Below are positions 53,635-62,702 of a DNA stretch of 64,000 nt, in pieces (the stretch's first letter is position 1; every line of letters starts with the position of its first letter). The stretch is from SZUA-152 sp964401355 (lineage in GTDB: Bacteria; Pseudomonadota; Gammaproteobacteria; SZUA-152): positions 12,820 through 76,819 of the forward strand of contig CAYNYJ010000001.1 in assembly GCA_964401355.1 (NCBI GenBank), read 5' to 3'. Both the position numbers and the translations under genes were made by a program. The notes under the pieces are model-generated. The model saw only the letters and a program-made list of their open reading frames with translations. It did no database searches and was not told where the DNA came from.

Positions 53635-55677
53635 CTAAAGAGCCTTGCGGGTGGGTATCTCCGGCATGCTTTGAGTGAGCCGGGTTTGCTCGATGCCGAG
53701 GCGATCAGCGTAGATGATGGTAAAGGCCAATACGCTGGTGACGTAGTCTCGCGTCTCTTTGAAGGGGATGGATTCGATCCAGCGTTGTGCATCCAGTGTT
53801 GATTCGGTCGGTAGCCAGCCCATAATGCGACGCGCACCGGCGTTATAGGCGGCGGTAGCCAATACCGTTTGCCCCCCAAAACGTTTCAACATCTGGCGCA
53901 AGTAACGGGTACCGAGTGCCAGATTGGTGTCTGCATGGGTCAGCTGCGGTTTCCCGCGCATTTTTTTCACGCGGGAACCGGGCATGGAGCGTGCCAGTGC
54001 TTTTGCCGTGGAGGGTAGCAGTTGCATCAGCCCCATCGCGCCCTTGGGTGAACGGGCATCCTGCACAAAGGCGCTTTCACGCCGTATTACGCCATAGGTC
54101 CAGGCCGGATTGATGTTTGCCCGCTGGGAGTGGCTCAACACCTTTTCCTGGTACAGCAGGGGAAAGCGCAGGACAATGTCATCACGTTGATCTGTGCTGG
54201 CCATGGTGAGGATAGACTGCTCGGCCCAACCCCAGTGTTGTGCCAGTTTGGCGGCATCCACACGTTGGTCGTTGGACAGTTTTCGGGTGGCTTCACGCCA
54301 TTCACGGCGTGCTTCGGTCAGACGCTTGAGCCGGAAAAATTCATGTGCACGCAAAATGCCCGCCTGCTGGCCGAGTTCGAACAGGGTGCCTGCGCGGGTT
54401 TCCCGGGACTGTCCAGCGAGGGCATAGGTCTGTCCCAGGCGGTCGGCGGCAAGAAACCCGTAGTAGCTGCGGCGCTGCGCCAGTGCGGTGTAATGCGACA
54501 TGGCGGTGATGGTCTCTTGCAGCTCTTCGTTGACGCGCGCGCGCCAGTATTGCCATCGGTCATTGTCCTGTTGTGTGGTGGTGAGCGCATTGAGTGCTGT
54601 CAGTGCCAGTGACCATTGTGACTGACGCAAGGCGGATCGAACGCGCCATTCACGGGCGACATCGGTGAGGTACTGATCGGGAATGATCGAAAACCAGGCC
54701 TCTGCGCCAGGGCGATGTTTGCGCGCCAGTGCGATGCCGAGTGACTGCAACATGGCGTATTGATCATCGGTATTGACCGGTTTTTTTGCGATAATAGCGA
54801 ACCAGAGATCGGCTGCTTTTTGCGGGGAATGACGCGCCATGCGTTTGACGACGTTTCGCAGAATATTGGGTGCCATGTGATGTTGGCTGGCAATAAGGCG
54901 ACGTTGGTATTGACCGAGGAGGTGAGGCTTGCGGTGGAGCTTAATCCAGAGTCGGGCCAGTTTTTGTTCGTTATTCGGTAATGAGCGCACCAGATAACGG
55001 GCCAGGGTACGTTGCCCCCCGCTTAACGCTAGCTCCATGCGTTGCCAGACGAGGTTCGTGGTTTGTTTGCCTGCCGCTTTCCAGCGTTTGAAAATGTGAT
55101 CACAGTTGCGCGGTTGAGAGCGACCACTCAACCAGAGTTTCTCGATGTCGGGATAGGCCTGTTCCGCCTCACCGGTGCGGATCAGCGCCTGTAAATAATG
55201 GCACTGCAAGCGGGTACTGGCCTGTGGTGTGTAAAAATCCAGATATTGCTGCCAACGACCTTGTCGTGCCTTGAGCCGTAGCCATTTTTTGCGTAATAAC
55301 GGGGTAACCGGCAAATCTGAATAGTCATTGAAAAACGCGTGCATTTCCTTGGGTGATGCTTTGTGCAGCCGGCGTTTTAGTGCCTGGTAATGTAGATAGG
55401 AATAAAGTGGATAGTCTTTGAGAGTTGATGATAATTCGCGCAACTGGCTGGTTCGACCCAGGCGTAAAGCCTTTTCCGCCTTAAGGAAGCGCGCGCGCTG
55501 TTCCGATAAGGTGGCGTTGTTAAATTGGACAACACGAGTGATGAAACTGGGTTCCTGTGTCGCGCCTATTGTAGAAGGCGCTACCGCTAGCGCTACATTC
55601 GGCATTACTCCGACTATCGCGAGACAGCACAGTACCCTCCGTCGCCAACGAGACATCGTTTGGGCAGGCTTGTTCAT
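53635..55677 (-). CDS. slt: Soluble lytic murein transglycosylase
   Basis: Periplasmic enzyme that cleaves peptidoglycan glycan strands with formation of 1,6-anhydro-MurNAc. The 680-residue protein has a signal peptide (RRRVLCCLAIVGVMPNVALA), a long alpha-superhelical U/L domain rich in Arg, and the SLT catalytic domain near the C-terminus with Glu534 in RRESAF, then GAMGLMQLLPSTAKALA and AAYNAGARR. ATG 55677 is chosen; ATG 55656 is also possible and still leaves a signal peptide. Confidence 0.94.
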   Translation of the reverse strand: MNKPAQTMSRWRRRVLCCLAIVGVMPNVALAVAPSTIGATQEPSFITRVVQFNNATLSEQRARFLKAEKALRLGRTSQLRELSSTLKDYPLYSYLHYQALKRRLHKASPKEMHAFFNDYSDLPVTPLLRKKWLRLKARQGRWQQYLDFYTPQASTRLQCHYLQALIRTGEAEQAYPDIEKLWLSGRSQPRNCDHIFKRWKAAGKQTTNLVWQRMELALSGGQRTLARYLVRSLPNNEQKLARLWIKLHRKPHLLGQYQRRLIASQHHMAPNILRNVVKRMARHSPQKAADLWFAIIAKKPVNTDDQYAMLQSLGIALARKHRPGAEAWFSIIPDQYLTDVAREWRVRSALRQSQWSLALTALNALTTTQQDNDRWQYWRARVNEELQETITAMSHYTALAQRRSYYGFLAADRLGQTYALAGQSRETRAGTLFELGQQAGILRAHEFFRLKRLTEARREWREATRKLSNDQRVDAAKLAQHWGWAEQSILTMASTDQRDDIVLRFPLLYQEKVLSHSQRANINPAWTYGVIRRESAFVQDARSPKGAMGLMQLLPSTAKALARSMPGSRVKKMRGKPQLTHADTNLALGTRYLRQMLKRFGGQTVLATAAYNAGARRIMGWLPTESTLDAQRWIESIPFKETRDYVTSVLAFTIIYADRLGIEQTRLTQSMPEIPTRKAL

Positions 55678-55914
55678 GTTTGAAAGACACTGTTTGTTAT
55701 CATTACTTTTTCGGTCGTTCGATGTTGACAGTATTTTAGCGGCCGTTTGGCAGGATGGATTGAATAAATTTCGGACACAGTTCAACAAAATTGAACAAAT
55801 GATTCAAAACTTTATGCTTTCATCTGATCCGGTGCTTGATTATGCTCGAATCCTCTACAAAACAAGTAGGTTGTGAGCCTGCAAATAATACGGATAAATA
55901 AAGGAAAAATGCTG

Positions 55915-56142
55915 ATGTACACACGCGGAGAACCCTATGTTGAAACCCTGAAAAAGGGCGAATCAATTTATATTTGCCAATGCGGACAGACCCAAACACC
56001 CCCCTATTGTGATGCTAGCCATCAACAATCCCCAGGCAAACAACCACTGACGCACACTGCGGTTGCGGATGGATCGGTGTACGTTTGCGGTTGCGGGAAG
56101 ACGGCCAATAAACCCTGGTGCGATGGTAGTCACAACACTTAA
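55915..56142 (+). CDS. Small dual-CDGSH iron-sulfur protein
   Basis: A 75-residue protein made almost entirely of two CDGSH-type 2Fe-2S motifs: CQCGQTQTPPYCDASH and CGCGKTANKPWCDGSH, each with the three-Cys one-His ligand set. Proteins of this class carry redox-active or transferable clusters. The first motif has DASH instead of DGSH. The ATG at 55915 lies 9 bases after AAGGA; an ATG at 55909 is too close to it. The stop overlaps the next gene's start in TAATG, so the two are coupled. Confidence 0.88.
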   Translation: MYTRGEPYVETLKKGESIYICQCGQTQTPPYCDASHQQSPGKQPLTHTAVADGSVYVCGCGKTANKPWCDGSHNT

Positions 56143-57020
56143 TGCAAACACTGCTCGCCAATCCAGCCATTCAGAGCGCCGTGGCGCCGTTTATTGTGGC
56201 GCTGCTGGTGGCGTTGCTGTTACGACGCTTTGAGACTATCGGGTTGGGCTTGGCGATCATCGCTGGTTTGCTCACAACGGTGATGTTGACCACAGGCTTG
56301 ACGCTACAGCCCCTGACATCGACGCGGAAAATCATTGTGAGCAGTTTGTGCCTGCCTTTTACGGTGTTGTTGGTAGAGCGTATCGTGGCAGGCTTACCCA
56401 CGGTGACTGCGCGACTCCAGCATGTTGTCAGGGTAATGGTGCCGACGCTATTTTTGATGGCTGCGGCTTGTTGGGTCATCTGGCCGGTGTTAACACGCCA
56501 GGGCTTGGCGGAAGGCTGGCCAATGTTGCTGAGAGTGGGGGGCTATGCAGGCATCATTGGCGCTGTATTCCTGTGTCTGGCGCAATGGAAATCGGCTGAG
56601 AAATCGGCCGCTCAGGGGATGAGCGCCTTGATGCTGGCCATCGGAACTGGTGTGACCTGTTTGATTGCCGCCACCGCCTTGTATGCACAGCTGGCGTTTG
56701 CGATTGCCGCGAGTGTCGGTAGTGTGATGGTGCTCAGTTTATTCACACAAACACGAAATGGCGTCGGGCATGTGACGTCATTTGGCATGTTTGCGGCGGC
56801 GGTGCCATTGGCATTGTTCGGAGCCGCAGCGACTGTTTATGCACAGTTACCGCCCTGGGTATTGCCGTGCCTAGTGTTTATTCCCCTGTTCGCGGGGTCA
56901 ACCAAATCATGGCTGACAAAACCCTGGCAACAATTGATATTCACCGGGGTGATCGCATTTTTACCGGTGATTCCAGCGAGCGGGTTGGCTTGGCGGGCCG
57001 CAGGGCCGATCAGTTTTTAA
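56142..57020 (+). CDS. Polytopic inner-membrane protein of unknown function
   Basis: A 292-residue, very hydrophobic protein with about nine membrane segments and short polar loops. I see no transporter, enzyme or cofactor motif. Its start is fused to the stop of the CDGSH gene (TAATG), suggesting a shared function such as a redox-linked membrane process. The next gene is a YceI protein 87 bases on, and YceI proteins can bind quinone-like lipids, so a link to quinone chemistry is possible but only inferred. Confidence 0.8.
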   Translation: MQTLLANPAIQSAVAPFIVALLVALLLRRFETIGLGLAIIAGLLTTVMLTTGLTLQPLTSTRKIIVSSLCLPFTVLLVERIVAGLPTVTARLQHVVRVMVPTLFLMAAACWVIWPVLTRQGLAEGWPMLLRVGGYAGIIGAVFLCLAQWKSAEKSAAQGMSALMLAIGTGVTCLIAATALYAQLAFAIAASVGSVMVLSLFTQTRNGVGHVTSFGMFAAAVPLALFGAAATVYAQLPPWVLPCLVFIPLFAGSTKSWLTKPWQQLIFTGVIAFLPVIPASGLAWRAAGPISF

Positions 57021-57107
57021 GCGCATACCGACAACCAAGAGTAATGCTATTTGAGTTTCACAAAGCTTGATGACCAGAATATTATTTAACCGATACCGGA
57101 GAACACC

Positions 57108-57665
57108 ATGAAAAAATATTTACTGTTGACCGCTGTTTTTTTGTTACCGACTCTCGGTATGGCAGAATCGTACACCATTGATCCGGCTCATACATACCCC
57201 AATTTTTCCATTGATCACCTTGGGTTTTCGACTCTGCATGGCCGCTTTAATAAAACTCGCGGTACCCTCGATATGGACCGGGCAAAAGGCACGGGTTCGG
57301 TCACCATTGTGATTGATGTGGCCTCAATTGATACAGGTTTCAAAAAACGGGATGACCACTTGCGGTCTCCAGATTTTTTTAATGCCGTTGAATTTCCGGA
57401 AATCACGTTTAAATCCACAAAAATAACCTTTAAAGGAAAGGGTGCGACACTGGTGGGAGATCTAACCATCAAAGGGGTCACCAAGTCCGTTCAGCTTGAT
57501 GTCAGTAGCATTAATTGTGGAGTACATCCCTTCAACAAGAAAGATGTCTGCGGCTTTGATGCACGTACCCGGTTCAAACGATCAGATTTTGGCATTAAAT
57601 ATGCCTTACCGGCCGTGGGTGACGAGGTAACGTTAATGATCGAAGCAGAGGCGATCAAAAACTAA
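57108..57665 (+). CDS. YceI-family periplasmic protein
   Basis: Lipocalin-like beta-barrel protein of the YceI family, whose members bind polyisoprenoid or quinone-like lipids. The 185-residue product has a signal peptide (MKKYLLLTAVFLLPTLGMAES), then YTIDPAHTYPNFSIDHLGFS and VDVASIDTGFKKRDDHLRSPDFFNAVEFPEITFKS-type sequence (57310-57415), the conserved core of the family. Two cysteines in the C-terminal part could form a disulfide. GGAG precedes the ATG. Confidence 0.92.
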   Translation: MKKYLLLTAVFLLPTLGMAESYTIDPAHTYPNFSIDHLGFSTLHGRFNKTRGTLDMDRAKGTGSVTIVIDVASIDTGFKKRDDHLRSPDFFNAVEFPEITFKSTKITFKGKGATLVGDLTIKGVTKSVQLDVSSINCGVHPFNKKDVCGFDARTRFKRSDFGIKYALPAVGDEVTLMIEAEAIKN

Positions 57666-57967
57666 GCAGTTGTGGCGAGCGGTGGTGGAGCGGTCAGGCC
57701 GTTGTCGTCCAGTTGGAAGCTGACCGACCGCTATGGCATACTGAGTGGGAAAATGAATCGGTGACGGTGGGATATGCTGAAGAGATATTCACCGGAAATG
57801 TCGGTTTGGCGCGTATACAGATCTGTTCTGAAACGAAAAATCCGATGCTTAAAGAGTATCGGAACGGTCGATAGGACGGTAGCCAGTTGACAATACATGT
57901 TAGCCTATACGCTGGACTGGGTGGTGTTGCCCGGTAATAATCACCTACGAACAAGTGGAGAACTCGA
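57666..57967 (+). other. Intergenic region between yceI and the STAS gene
   Basis: There is no gene in 302 bases. A hairpin lies at 57689-57731, with arms AGCGGTCAG and CTGACCG plus a second CCGCT, and it probably ends the yceI transcript. I see no clear promoter pair before the STAS gene, whose ribosome-binding site is GTGGAG at 57954-57959. Confidence 0.4.
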
Positions 57968-58276
57968 ATGCCAGTTTCATCTGATGTTTCAGCAGATGCC
58001 AAAACCGTCGTCATCAAGATCAGTGGGCGGTTCGATTTCGCGGTGCAGAATGAGTTTCGCGATTGTTATTATAACTCTAGCTCCGGGGAGAAAGCCGAGT
58101 TCATTATTGACATGAGCGGTGCCAATTATATGGACAGTTCAGCCCTCGGTATGTTGCTGATGATGCGCGAGTATCTCGGTGGTAATGCGGCCAATATCAG
58201 TATTAATAATTGCTCGCCGGACATTAAGAATATCCTGACAGTAGCAAACTTCCAGAGCCTGTTTAAAATGAGTTAA
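57968..58276 (+). CDS. Anti-sigma factor antagonist, HsbA-type STAS protein
   Basis: Single-domain STAS protein of partner-switching systems. The 102-residue product has the phosphorylation loop YMDSSALGMLL with Ser57/Ser58, and a C-terminus CSPDIKNILTVANFQSLFKM very similar to Pseudomonas HsbA, which binds the anti-sigma factor FlgM or the diguanylate cyclase HsbD depending on phosphorylation. GGAGAA precedes the ATG. The next gene encodes the matching phosphatase/kinase regulator, 131 bases on. Confidence 0.9.
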   Translation: MPVSSDVSADAKTVVIKISGRFDFAVQNEFRDCYYNSSSGEKAEFIIDMSGANYMDSSALGMLLMMREYLGGNAANISINNCSPDIKNILTVANFQSLFKMS

Positions 58277-58407
58277 AGCATCGTGCTGCATCGCAGTTCT
58301 TGCTTTCTTTTAACGTCACGTTTTAGTTATCATGCCCCCAGAGAAACTTAATTCGGGATTGATATGGGTATTCCAGGGAACGAGATACGCCACGCGGTAA
58401 CTGCCGC

Positions 58408-60159
58408 ATGAATTTATCGAATGATTCACTGGGGAAACAATATCCTCTGTCTGAACATGGCAAGCCGATCAAAGTGCTTGTTGCCGATGATGACATTCCC
58501 AATCGCCTGATTCTTCAGGCTATTCTTGAAAACCAAGGTTACAGTGTGCTGCTTGCAGACGATGGTCTGCAAGCGCTGGAGATGTTTTGCTGTGAACTCC
58601 CTGATCTGGTTTTGATGGATATTAAAATGCCGAATATGGATGGTTATGAGGCCACTCGGCGCATTAAATCCATGAATGGTGACACTTTTGTGCCAGTGAT
58701 TTTTCTGACCGCAACGACGGACAGTGAAGGCTTGGCAAAATGCGTTGAATCCGGTGGCGATGATTTTCTGGTTAAACCGTATAACCGCGTTCTTCTGCAA
58801 GCACGTATTGAAGCCTTGTTGAGAATCCGGGATCTTTACAGCACGGTGCAGCATCAACGTAATGAGTTAGCCAGTCACCAAAAGCGTCTTGATCGAGAAC
58901 GACAACTGGCGAAGCGATTATTTACCAACATCATAGAAAGCGGCGCACTGAACGTGCCCTATGTGCAATCCATGTTTTCACCCATGTCACTTTTTTCGGG
59001 TGATATTTTAATGGCGGCAGCGAAACCGTCCGGTGGTTTGCATGTTTTGTTAGGTGATTTTACCGGGCATGGTCTGGCTGCGGCGATCGGTGCGCTACCG
59101 GTTTCCAGTGTCTTTTACGGGATGACCGCAAAGGGCTATTCCATTGCAGAAATTGTCACCGAAATAAATCTCAAATTAAAGGCCATTTTACCGACGGACA
59201 TGTTTCTTGCGGCCTGTGTTATTGATATTAATCCTAGTAGCCATACGTTGTCGGTGTGGAATGGCGGCATTCCTCCCGTGCTGATTTACGGTGAAGAAGA
59301 ACAGGAGATTGTGCGTACCGTCCCGCCTTTGCATTTGCCGTTAGGGGTTATTGATAATGCAGGTTTTAATCGGCGGGTTGATGTATTGGAAATCAGACAG
59401 GGAGACCGAGTCTTCATTCATTCTGATGGCATTACCGAAACGCTTGATCCCAGCGGCAGTATGTTTGGTCGTGAACGATTGGAACAAATATTTGTTAACA
59501 ACAAACAATCTGTAGATTTGTTCAGTGATATTCGCACCGCATTGGTTGATTTTCTTTCGGGTGCCGATCAGCAAGATGATATGGCCCTGATTGAAATCAA
59601 GTACGATCAAAAACAATTGGAAGAAACGGTGCATAATGAAAGTGCGCAGGAAATGCATGCCATGCAGCCTTCAACGTCATGGAGTTTGTCAATGGAGTTG
59701 GGCGCTGGATTAATGTGTCATTTTGATCCCCTACCATTACTGATTAAATCCGTATGCGACATGCAAGGTTTTCATGGGCAGCGCCAACAATTGTACACTG
59801 TATTTTCCGAATTGTTTTCAAATGCGTTAGACCATGGCGTTTTAAATTTGGATTCCAGTTTAAAACAAACCGCCGATGGATTCGCAAAATATTATATGGA
59901 ACGAGAGGCAAGACTTTCGGGGCTATCGGAAGGCAAGGTGAAGGTTGATATTTTTCATCAACCCAGTGAAAGTGGTGGCCTGTTAACGATTCGTTTTGAA
60001 GACAGCGGTCAGGGTTTTGATTATGTGAAAGACCTGGTCACACTTGAGAATAATACTGGGCATTCGGGACGCGGTATCCAATTGTTGCATTCTATCTGTG
60101 ACGAAATCACCTATGAAGGTAGTGGTAATATCGTCACCGTCATCTATCGGTGGACGTAA
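58408..60159 (+). CDS. HsbR-type response regulator with PP2C phosphatase and GHKL kinase domains
   Basis: Three-part switch protein, 583 residues. A receiver domain (~21-138) has acceptor Asp71 in LVLMDIKMPNMDG and Lys in LVKPYN. A SpoIIE-type PP2C phosphatase domain (~170-385) includes GDILMAAAKPSGG, GDFTGHGLAAAIG and QQDDMALIEI. A C-terminal histidine-kinase-like ATPase (~445-580) has ELFSNALDHG, DSGQGFDY and HSGRGIQLL. In Pseudomonas, HsbR controls the phosphorylation of HsbA by this combination. A coiled segment (QHQRNELASHQKRLDRERQL) links receiver and phosphatase. The upstream sensor HptB-like protein is not in view. Confidence 0.93.
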   Translation: MNLSNDSLGKQYPLSEHGKPIKVLVADDDIPNRLILQAILENQGYSVLLADDGLQALEMFCCELPDLVLMDIKMPNMDGYEATRRIKSMNGDTFVPVIFLTATTDSEGLAKCVESGGDDFLVKPYNRVLLQARIEALLRIRDLYSTVQHQRNELASHQKRLDRERQLAKRLFTNIIESGALNVPYVQSMFSPMSLFSGDILMAAAKPSGGLHVLLGDFTGHGLAAAIGALPVSSVFYGMTAKGYSIAEIVTEINLKLKAILPTDMFLAACVIDINPSSHTLSVWNGGIPPVLIYGEEEQEIVRTVPPLHLPLGVIDNAGFNRRVDVLEIRQGDRVFIHSDGITETLDPSGSMFGRERLEQIFVNNKQSVDLFSDIRTALVDFLSGADQQDDMALIEIKYDQKQLEETVHNESAQEMHAMQPSTSWSLSMELGAGLMCHFDPLPLLIKSVCDMQGFHGQRQQLYTVFSELFSNALDHGVLNLDSSLKQTADGFAKYYMEREARLSGLSEGKVKVDIFHQPSESGGLLTIRFEDSGQGFDYVKDLVTLENNTGHSGRGIQLLHSICDEITYEGSGNIVTVIYRWT

Positions 60160-60189
60160 GTGTTGAACAATGTTCTGTTCAACACTTTT
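60158..60189 (+). terminator. Rho-independent terminator after the HsbR-type gene
   Basis: Perfect 12-bp arms AAGTGTTGAACA (60158-60169) and TGTTCAACACTT (60176-60187), followed by two more Ts. It overlaps the stop codon. Confidence 0.8.
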
Positions 60190-60252
60190 GTGTCTATGTA
60201 AAATACCCTGAGCTATTATGTAATTTGTTGTTGGTAAGAAAGGGAAGTAATT

Positions 60253-60576
60253 GTGAACCTTAAAGTCGTTATTGAAAATAATACTTATTCAATTAACATA
60301 CCGGAAGATGTTACGGGAGAGGGCCACTCATTTTTTGAAAAAATGGACGCTGATATGAACCAGGGTTGGCAGATGGACCGGCAGTGGATTAATGCCCCGA
60401 CAATTAAACAGCGTTGCCAGATTGCTGCGAGTCGAATTGCTGACGCCATTAATACTGAAAATGAAACCCTCGCCTGTCTTATGGCAGGTTATATCCTCAA
60501 CACCATGCCGTCGGTTACAGAGGTTCAAGTCGACACCAATGGTGAAATGTCAGAAACCGAATTTATTGAAGGTTAA
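60253..60576 (+). CDS. Small hypothetical acidic protein next to the HsbR gene
   Basis: A 107-residue, soluble, acidic protein with no signal peptide or membrane segment. The sequence includes INIPEDVTGEGHSFFEKMDADMNQGW and a helical second half. I do not recognise a named family. The GTG start at 60253 has AGGGAAG at a good distance, and codon use looks normal, so translation is likely. It is separated from the HsbR gene by a terminator, so it has its own promoter or depends on read-through. Confidence 0.7.
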   Translation: MNLKVVIENNTYSINIPEDVTGEGHSFFEKMDADMNQGWQMDRQWINAPTIKQRCQIAASRIADAINTENETLACLMAGYILNTMPSVTEVQVDTNGEMSETEFIEG

Positions 60577-60685
60577 TGAAATAGTGGCTTTTTGAGGATC
60601 TTTTTACGGGTACGAAAGTACTCCTATCATGGGAAATAGATTTTTCTATTCGACATCGTTCCCCCCAATAGTATCGTTTAATACG

Positions 60686-60904
60686 TCAATTAATTGACCT
60701 GTTCGTAGGGTGGTTCGTGCGCCGATCACCCTGTATGTGTTCCGGATAGGCGATGCGCCGTTCAACGATTGTACGTCGGTCATTCTTTACCAGGGTGCCG
60801 TGACTGTCCACATAGGGGAAATCCAGCTGACATAGCCAGCTTCGGCGGTCTTGGCCGTGGCGCCGATCAAGGGTAGTGCGTCTTTCCTGCATCCGTAATG
60901 GCAT
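60686..60904 (-). CDS. Small basic protein with repeated D-R-R motifs
   Basis: A 72-residue protein rich in arginine, with DRR or ERR repeated six or more times (QERRTTLDRRHGQDRRS; KNDRRTIVERR; QGDRRT) around a more ordinary centre (WLCQLDFPYVDSHG). AAGGAG seven bases before the ATG is a textbook ribosome-binding site, which makes this a real gene despite its size. Function is unknown; the motif layout suggests binding to nucleic acid, nucleotide or an acidic partner. The DRR pattern also occurs N-terminal to some PilZ-like proteins. Confidence 0.7.
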   Translation of the reverse strand: MPLRMQERRTTLDRRHGQDRRSWLCQLDFPYVDSHGTLVKNDRRTIVERRIAYPEHIQGDRRTNHPTNRSIN

Positions 60905-61061
60905 TTTTTTCTCCTTGGTTTTGCATTCTCAGGTTTTCTGTAGAACAGATATATGAAAACAAGGCACAATTGGTGCCAATAAGTGAGAGTACGTGCGTAT
61001 TTGCTTGCCGCGGTAATCCGTGGGAAATGCCGCCGTGATTTAGAGTCGTTGACAAATACTG

Positions 61062-62108
61062 TTATTTGAGGAGAATTTGGTTGATTTCGCCAAACCGGCG
61101 TAACCAGGGAGACCATTTACGAAAGGATTCTGGAAGTTGTTTGCGCGCACTTTCCGCTTTTTGATAGCTGGGAAAGCTGCCATAAATCAAGTTATGCCAT
61201 TCAACGCCTTTGGCATCCTTACTTTTGAATTGCACCATTTGTTGTTCTAGCTGATCAGAGGCGGCGAGTTTTAAAATCCATTTAATATCTTTGCTGCGTG
61301 CGAGCTGGATGGTGTAGTGGCCTCGTTGTTGTTGCTCAATCCATGCCAAACCTTTGGCAACCGGGCTACTGTGATAAGGCGCGTGGGCGATGGCTGATGA
61401 TTTTGACGTAATCTTTTCCGGACCGGGCGTGCTTTCAAGTAGTGCAAGTGACTCTGTAGCTTTTTTAACGCCTTGCCGCGAGGCAATACGCCACCAATAT
61501 TTTGCTTCCTCAATGTCTTGTTTCAGCCCGCGCCCCTCTGCATACATCCGTCCAATATTGTATTGCGCAAAGGAATAGCCGCTATCCGCAGAGTCACGAT
61601 ACCACGCGGCGGCAGCGGTAGTGTTCACGTGTGTCCCTAATCCTTTTTCGTATAAAACTGCCAGGTTATTTTGGGCGATGGCATGGCCTTGTTTTGCAGC
61701 CTTCGTATACCACAGAAAAGCGGTTTTGGTGTTCTTCGGTATGCCATTGCCCGTGTGGTACATCCATGCCAGTGCTGCTTGTGCCTTGGCATAGCCATCC
61801 TCAGCCAGCGGTTGCCACGCTTTAAAGGCGATTTCGTATTGCCCGAACAGAAACGCCATGCGGGCATTGCTGTAGAGTTGTTCGATAACGTTGTCGGGTA
61901 AAGCGTCTTCATCAATTTCCTCATCGTCACAAAAGTCGATGTCAGAATAAGAGTTATCTTCATTTGCCTCTATTCCGAGCAGAATATTTTCAATGGAATT
62001 TTCTTCGACGCTCACATCAATGTCGGCAACGACAGCATTACTGCAGAAGCCAATCGTTGTCAGTACCAGCAGGACGGCGAGTAGGGGACTATGATAGAAA
62101 AGATGCAT
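61062..62108 (-). CDS. Exported Sel1-repeat protein with C-terminal SPOR domain
   Basis: A 348-residue secreted protein: signal peptide (MHLFYHSPLLAVLLVLTTIG), an acidic low-complexity segment (EANEDNSYSDIDFCDDEEID), four Sel1 units with the usual AQAALAWMYHTGNG, AQNNLAVLYEKGLG and AQYNIGRMYAEGRG pattern, and a C-terminal SPOR-like domain (HYTIQLARSKD to YGSFPSYQKAESARKQLP). SPOR domains bind denuded peptidoglycan at division sites, so a septal envelope role is likely. The ATG at 62108 is chosen; a GTG at 62165 is possible. Confidence 0.85.
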   Translation of the reverse strand: MHLFYHSPLLAVLLVLTTIGFCSNAVVADIDVSVEENSIENILLGIEANEDNSYSDIDFCDDEEIDEDALPDNVIEQLYSNARMAFLFGQYEIAFKAWQPLAEDGYAKAQAALAWMYHTGNGIPKNTKTAFLWYTKAAKQGHAIAQNNLAVLYEKGLGTHVNTTAAAAWYRDSADSGYSFAQYNIGRMYAEGRGLKQDIEEAKYWWRIASRQGVKKATESLALLESTPGPEKITSKSSAIAHAPYHSSPVAKGLAWIEQQQRGHYTIQLARSKDIKWILKLAASDQLEQQMVQFKSKDAKGVEWHNLIYGSFPSYQKAESARKQLPESFRKWSPWLRRFGEINQILLK

Positions 62109-62630
62109 TGCCTGGGTACGGGTGCGAGAGTTTATGGGGTATGGCTGAAATAATGACACTATCACTTCTTCGGCATCGGGGTGAGAGTCTTGAGTCAGAG
62201 CCCTTACTCACAGCCGCCACCGATCACTAATAAAATCAAGGATACTACAGACACGGTGGAAAAACCGGGTAAAGATGAACGGTCATCTCATATCTATAAA
62301 GGGGAAGAATTTTGTCCGGCTGGGAATCGTGCAGTGTCAGCAAATATCAGGCGCGTAACGGGAAGTTTTGGTGCGGAAAGATGGCTTCCCAAAAAATCCT
62401 TACTGGGAACAAAAACGCTCCACTGCAAATTACTGCAAAAATTCTGTCGAAGCCTCGTGAAAGTGGGCTCCAATTTCACATCCCAATCCATGATTGGATG
62501 ATGTGCCTTCACCTCACCCATGCCATATTGGGAACAATTCATTCGACTGCTAAAATTTATTCGTTAAAATAAAAAAGTCTGCTTTAGGCGCTTTTACATA
62601 ATTAGTGCGAAACGCCCAATTTGTATAAGG

Positions 62631-62702
62631 TTGTCAATAACGCCTTCAAGGTTGACAATTAGGCCGCAATAGATTGACAATAAAATTTCTAGAGTTGACA
62701 AT
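62631..62702 (+). repeat. Array of four TTGACAAT-type direct repeats, 21-22 bp apart
   Basis: TTGTCAAT at 62631-62638 and TTGACAAT at 62652-62659, 62674-62681 and 62695-62702. Start-to-start distances are 21, 22 and 21 bp, two turns of B-DNA. The flanks of the copies are not conserved except G or A just before TT. Nothing comparable was noticed elsewhere in the window. It lies 86 to 157 bases before the HTH-ATPase-STAS-like gene. Confidence 0.85.

Noticed and set aside
53304..53879. Minus-strand frame of 191 codons with repeated HFxxx units
   Set aside because: It overlaps the 3' end of slt in another frame, has no credible start or ribosome-binding site, and its repeats are explained by the 15-bp DNA repeats.
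62312..62572. Plus-strand frame of 86 codons with a TTG start after AGGGGA
   Set aside because: It has a plausible ribosome-binding site, but the sequence has no recognisable features and runs into the AT-rich repeat region; kept only as a remark in the intergenic entry.
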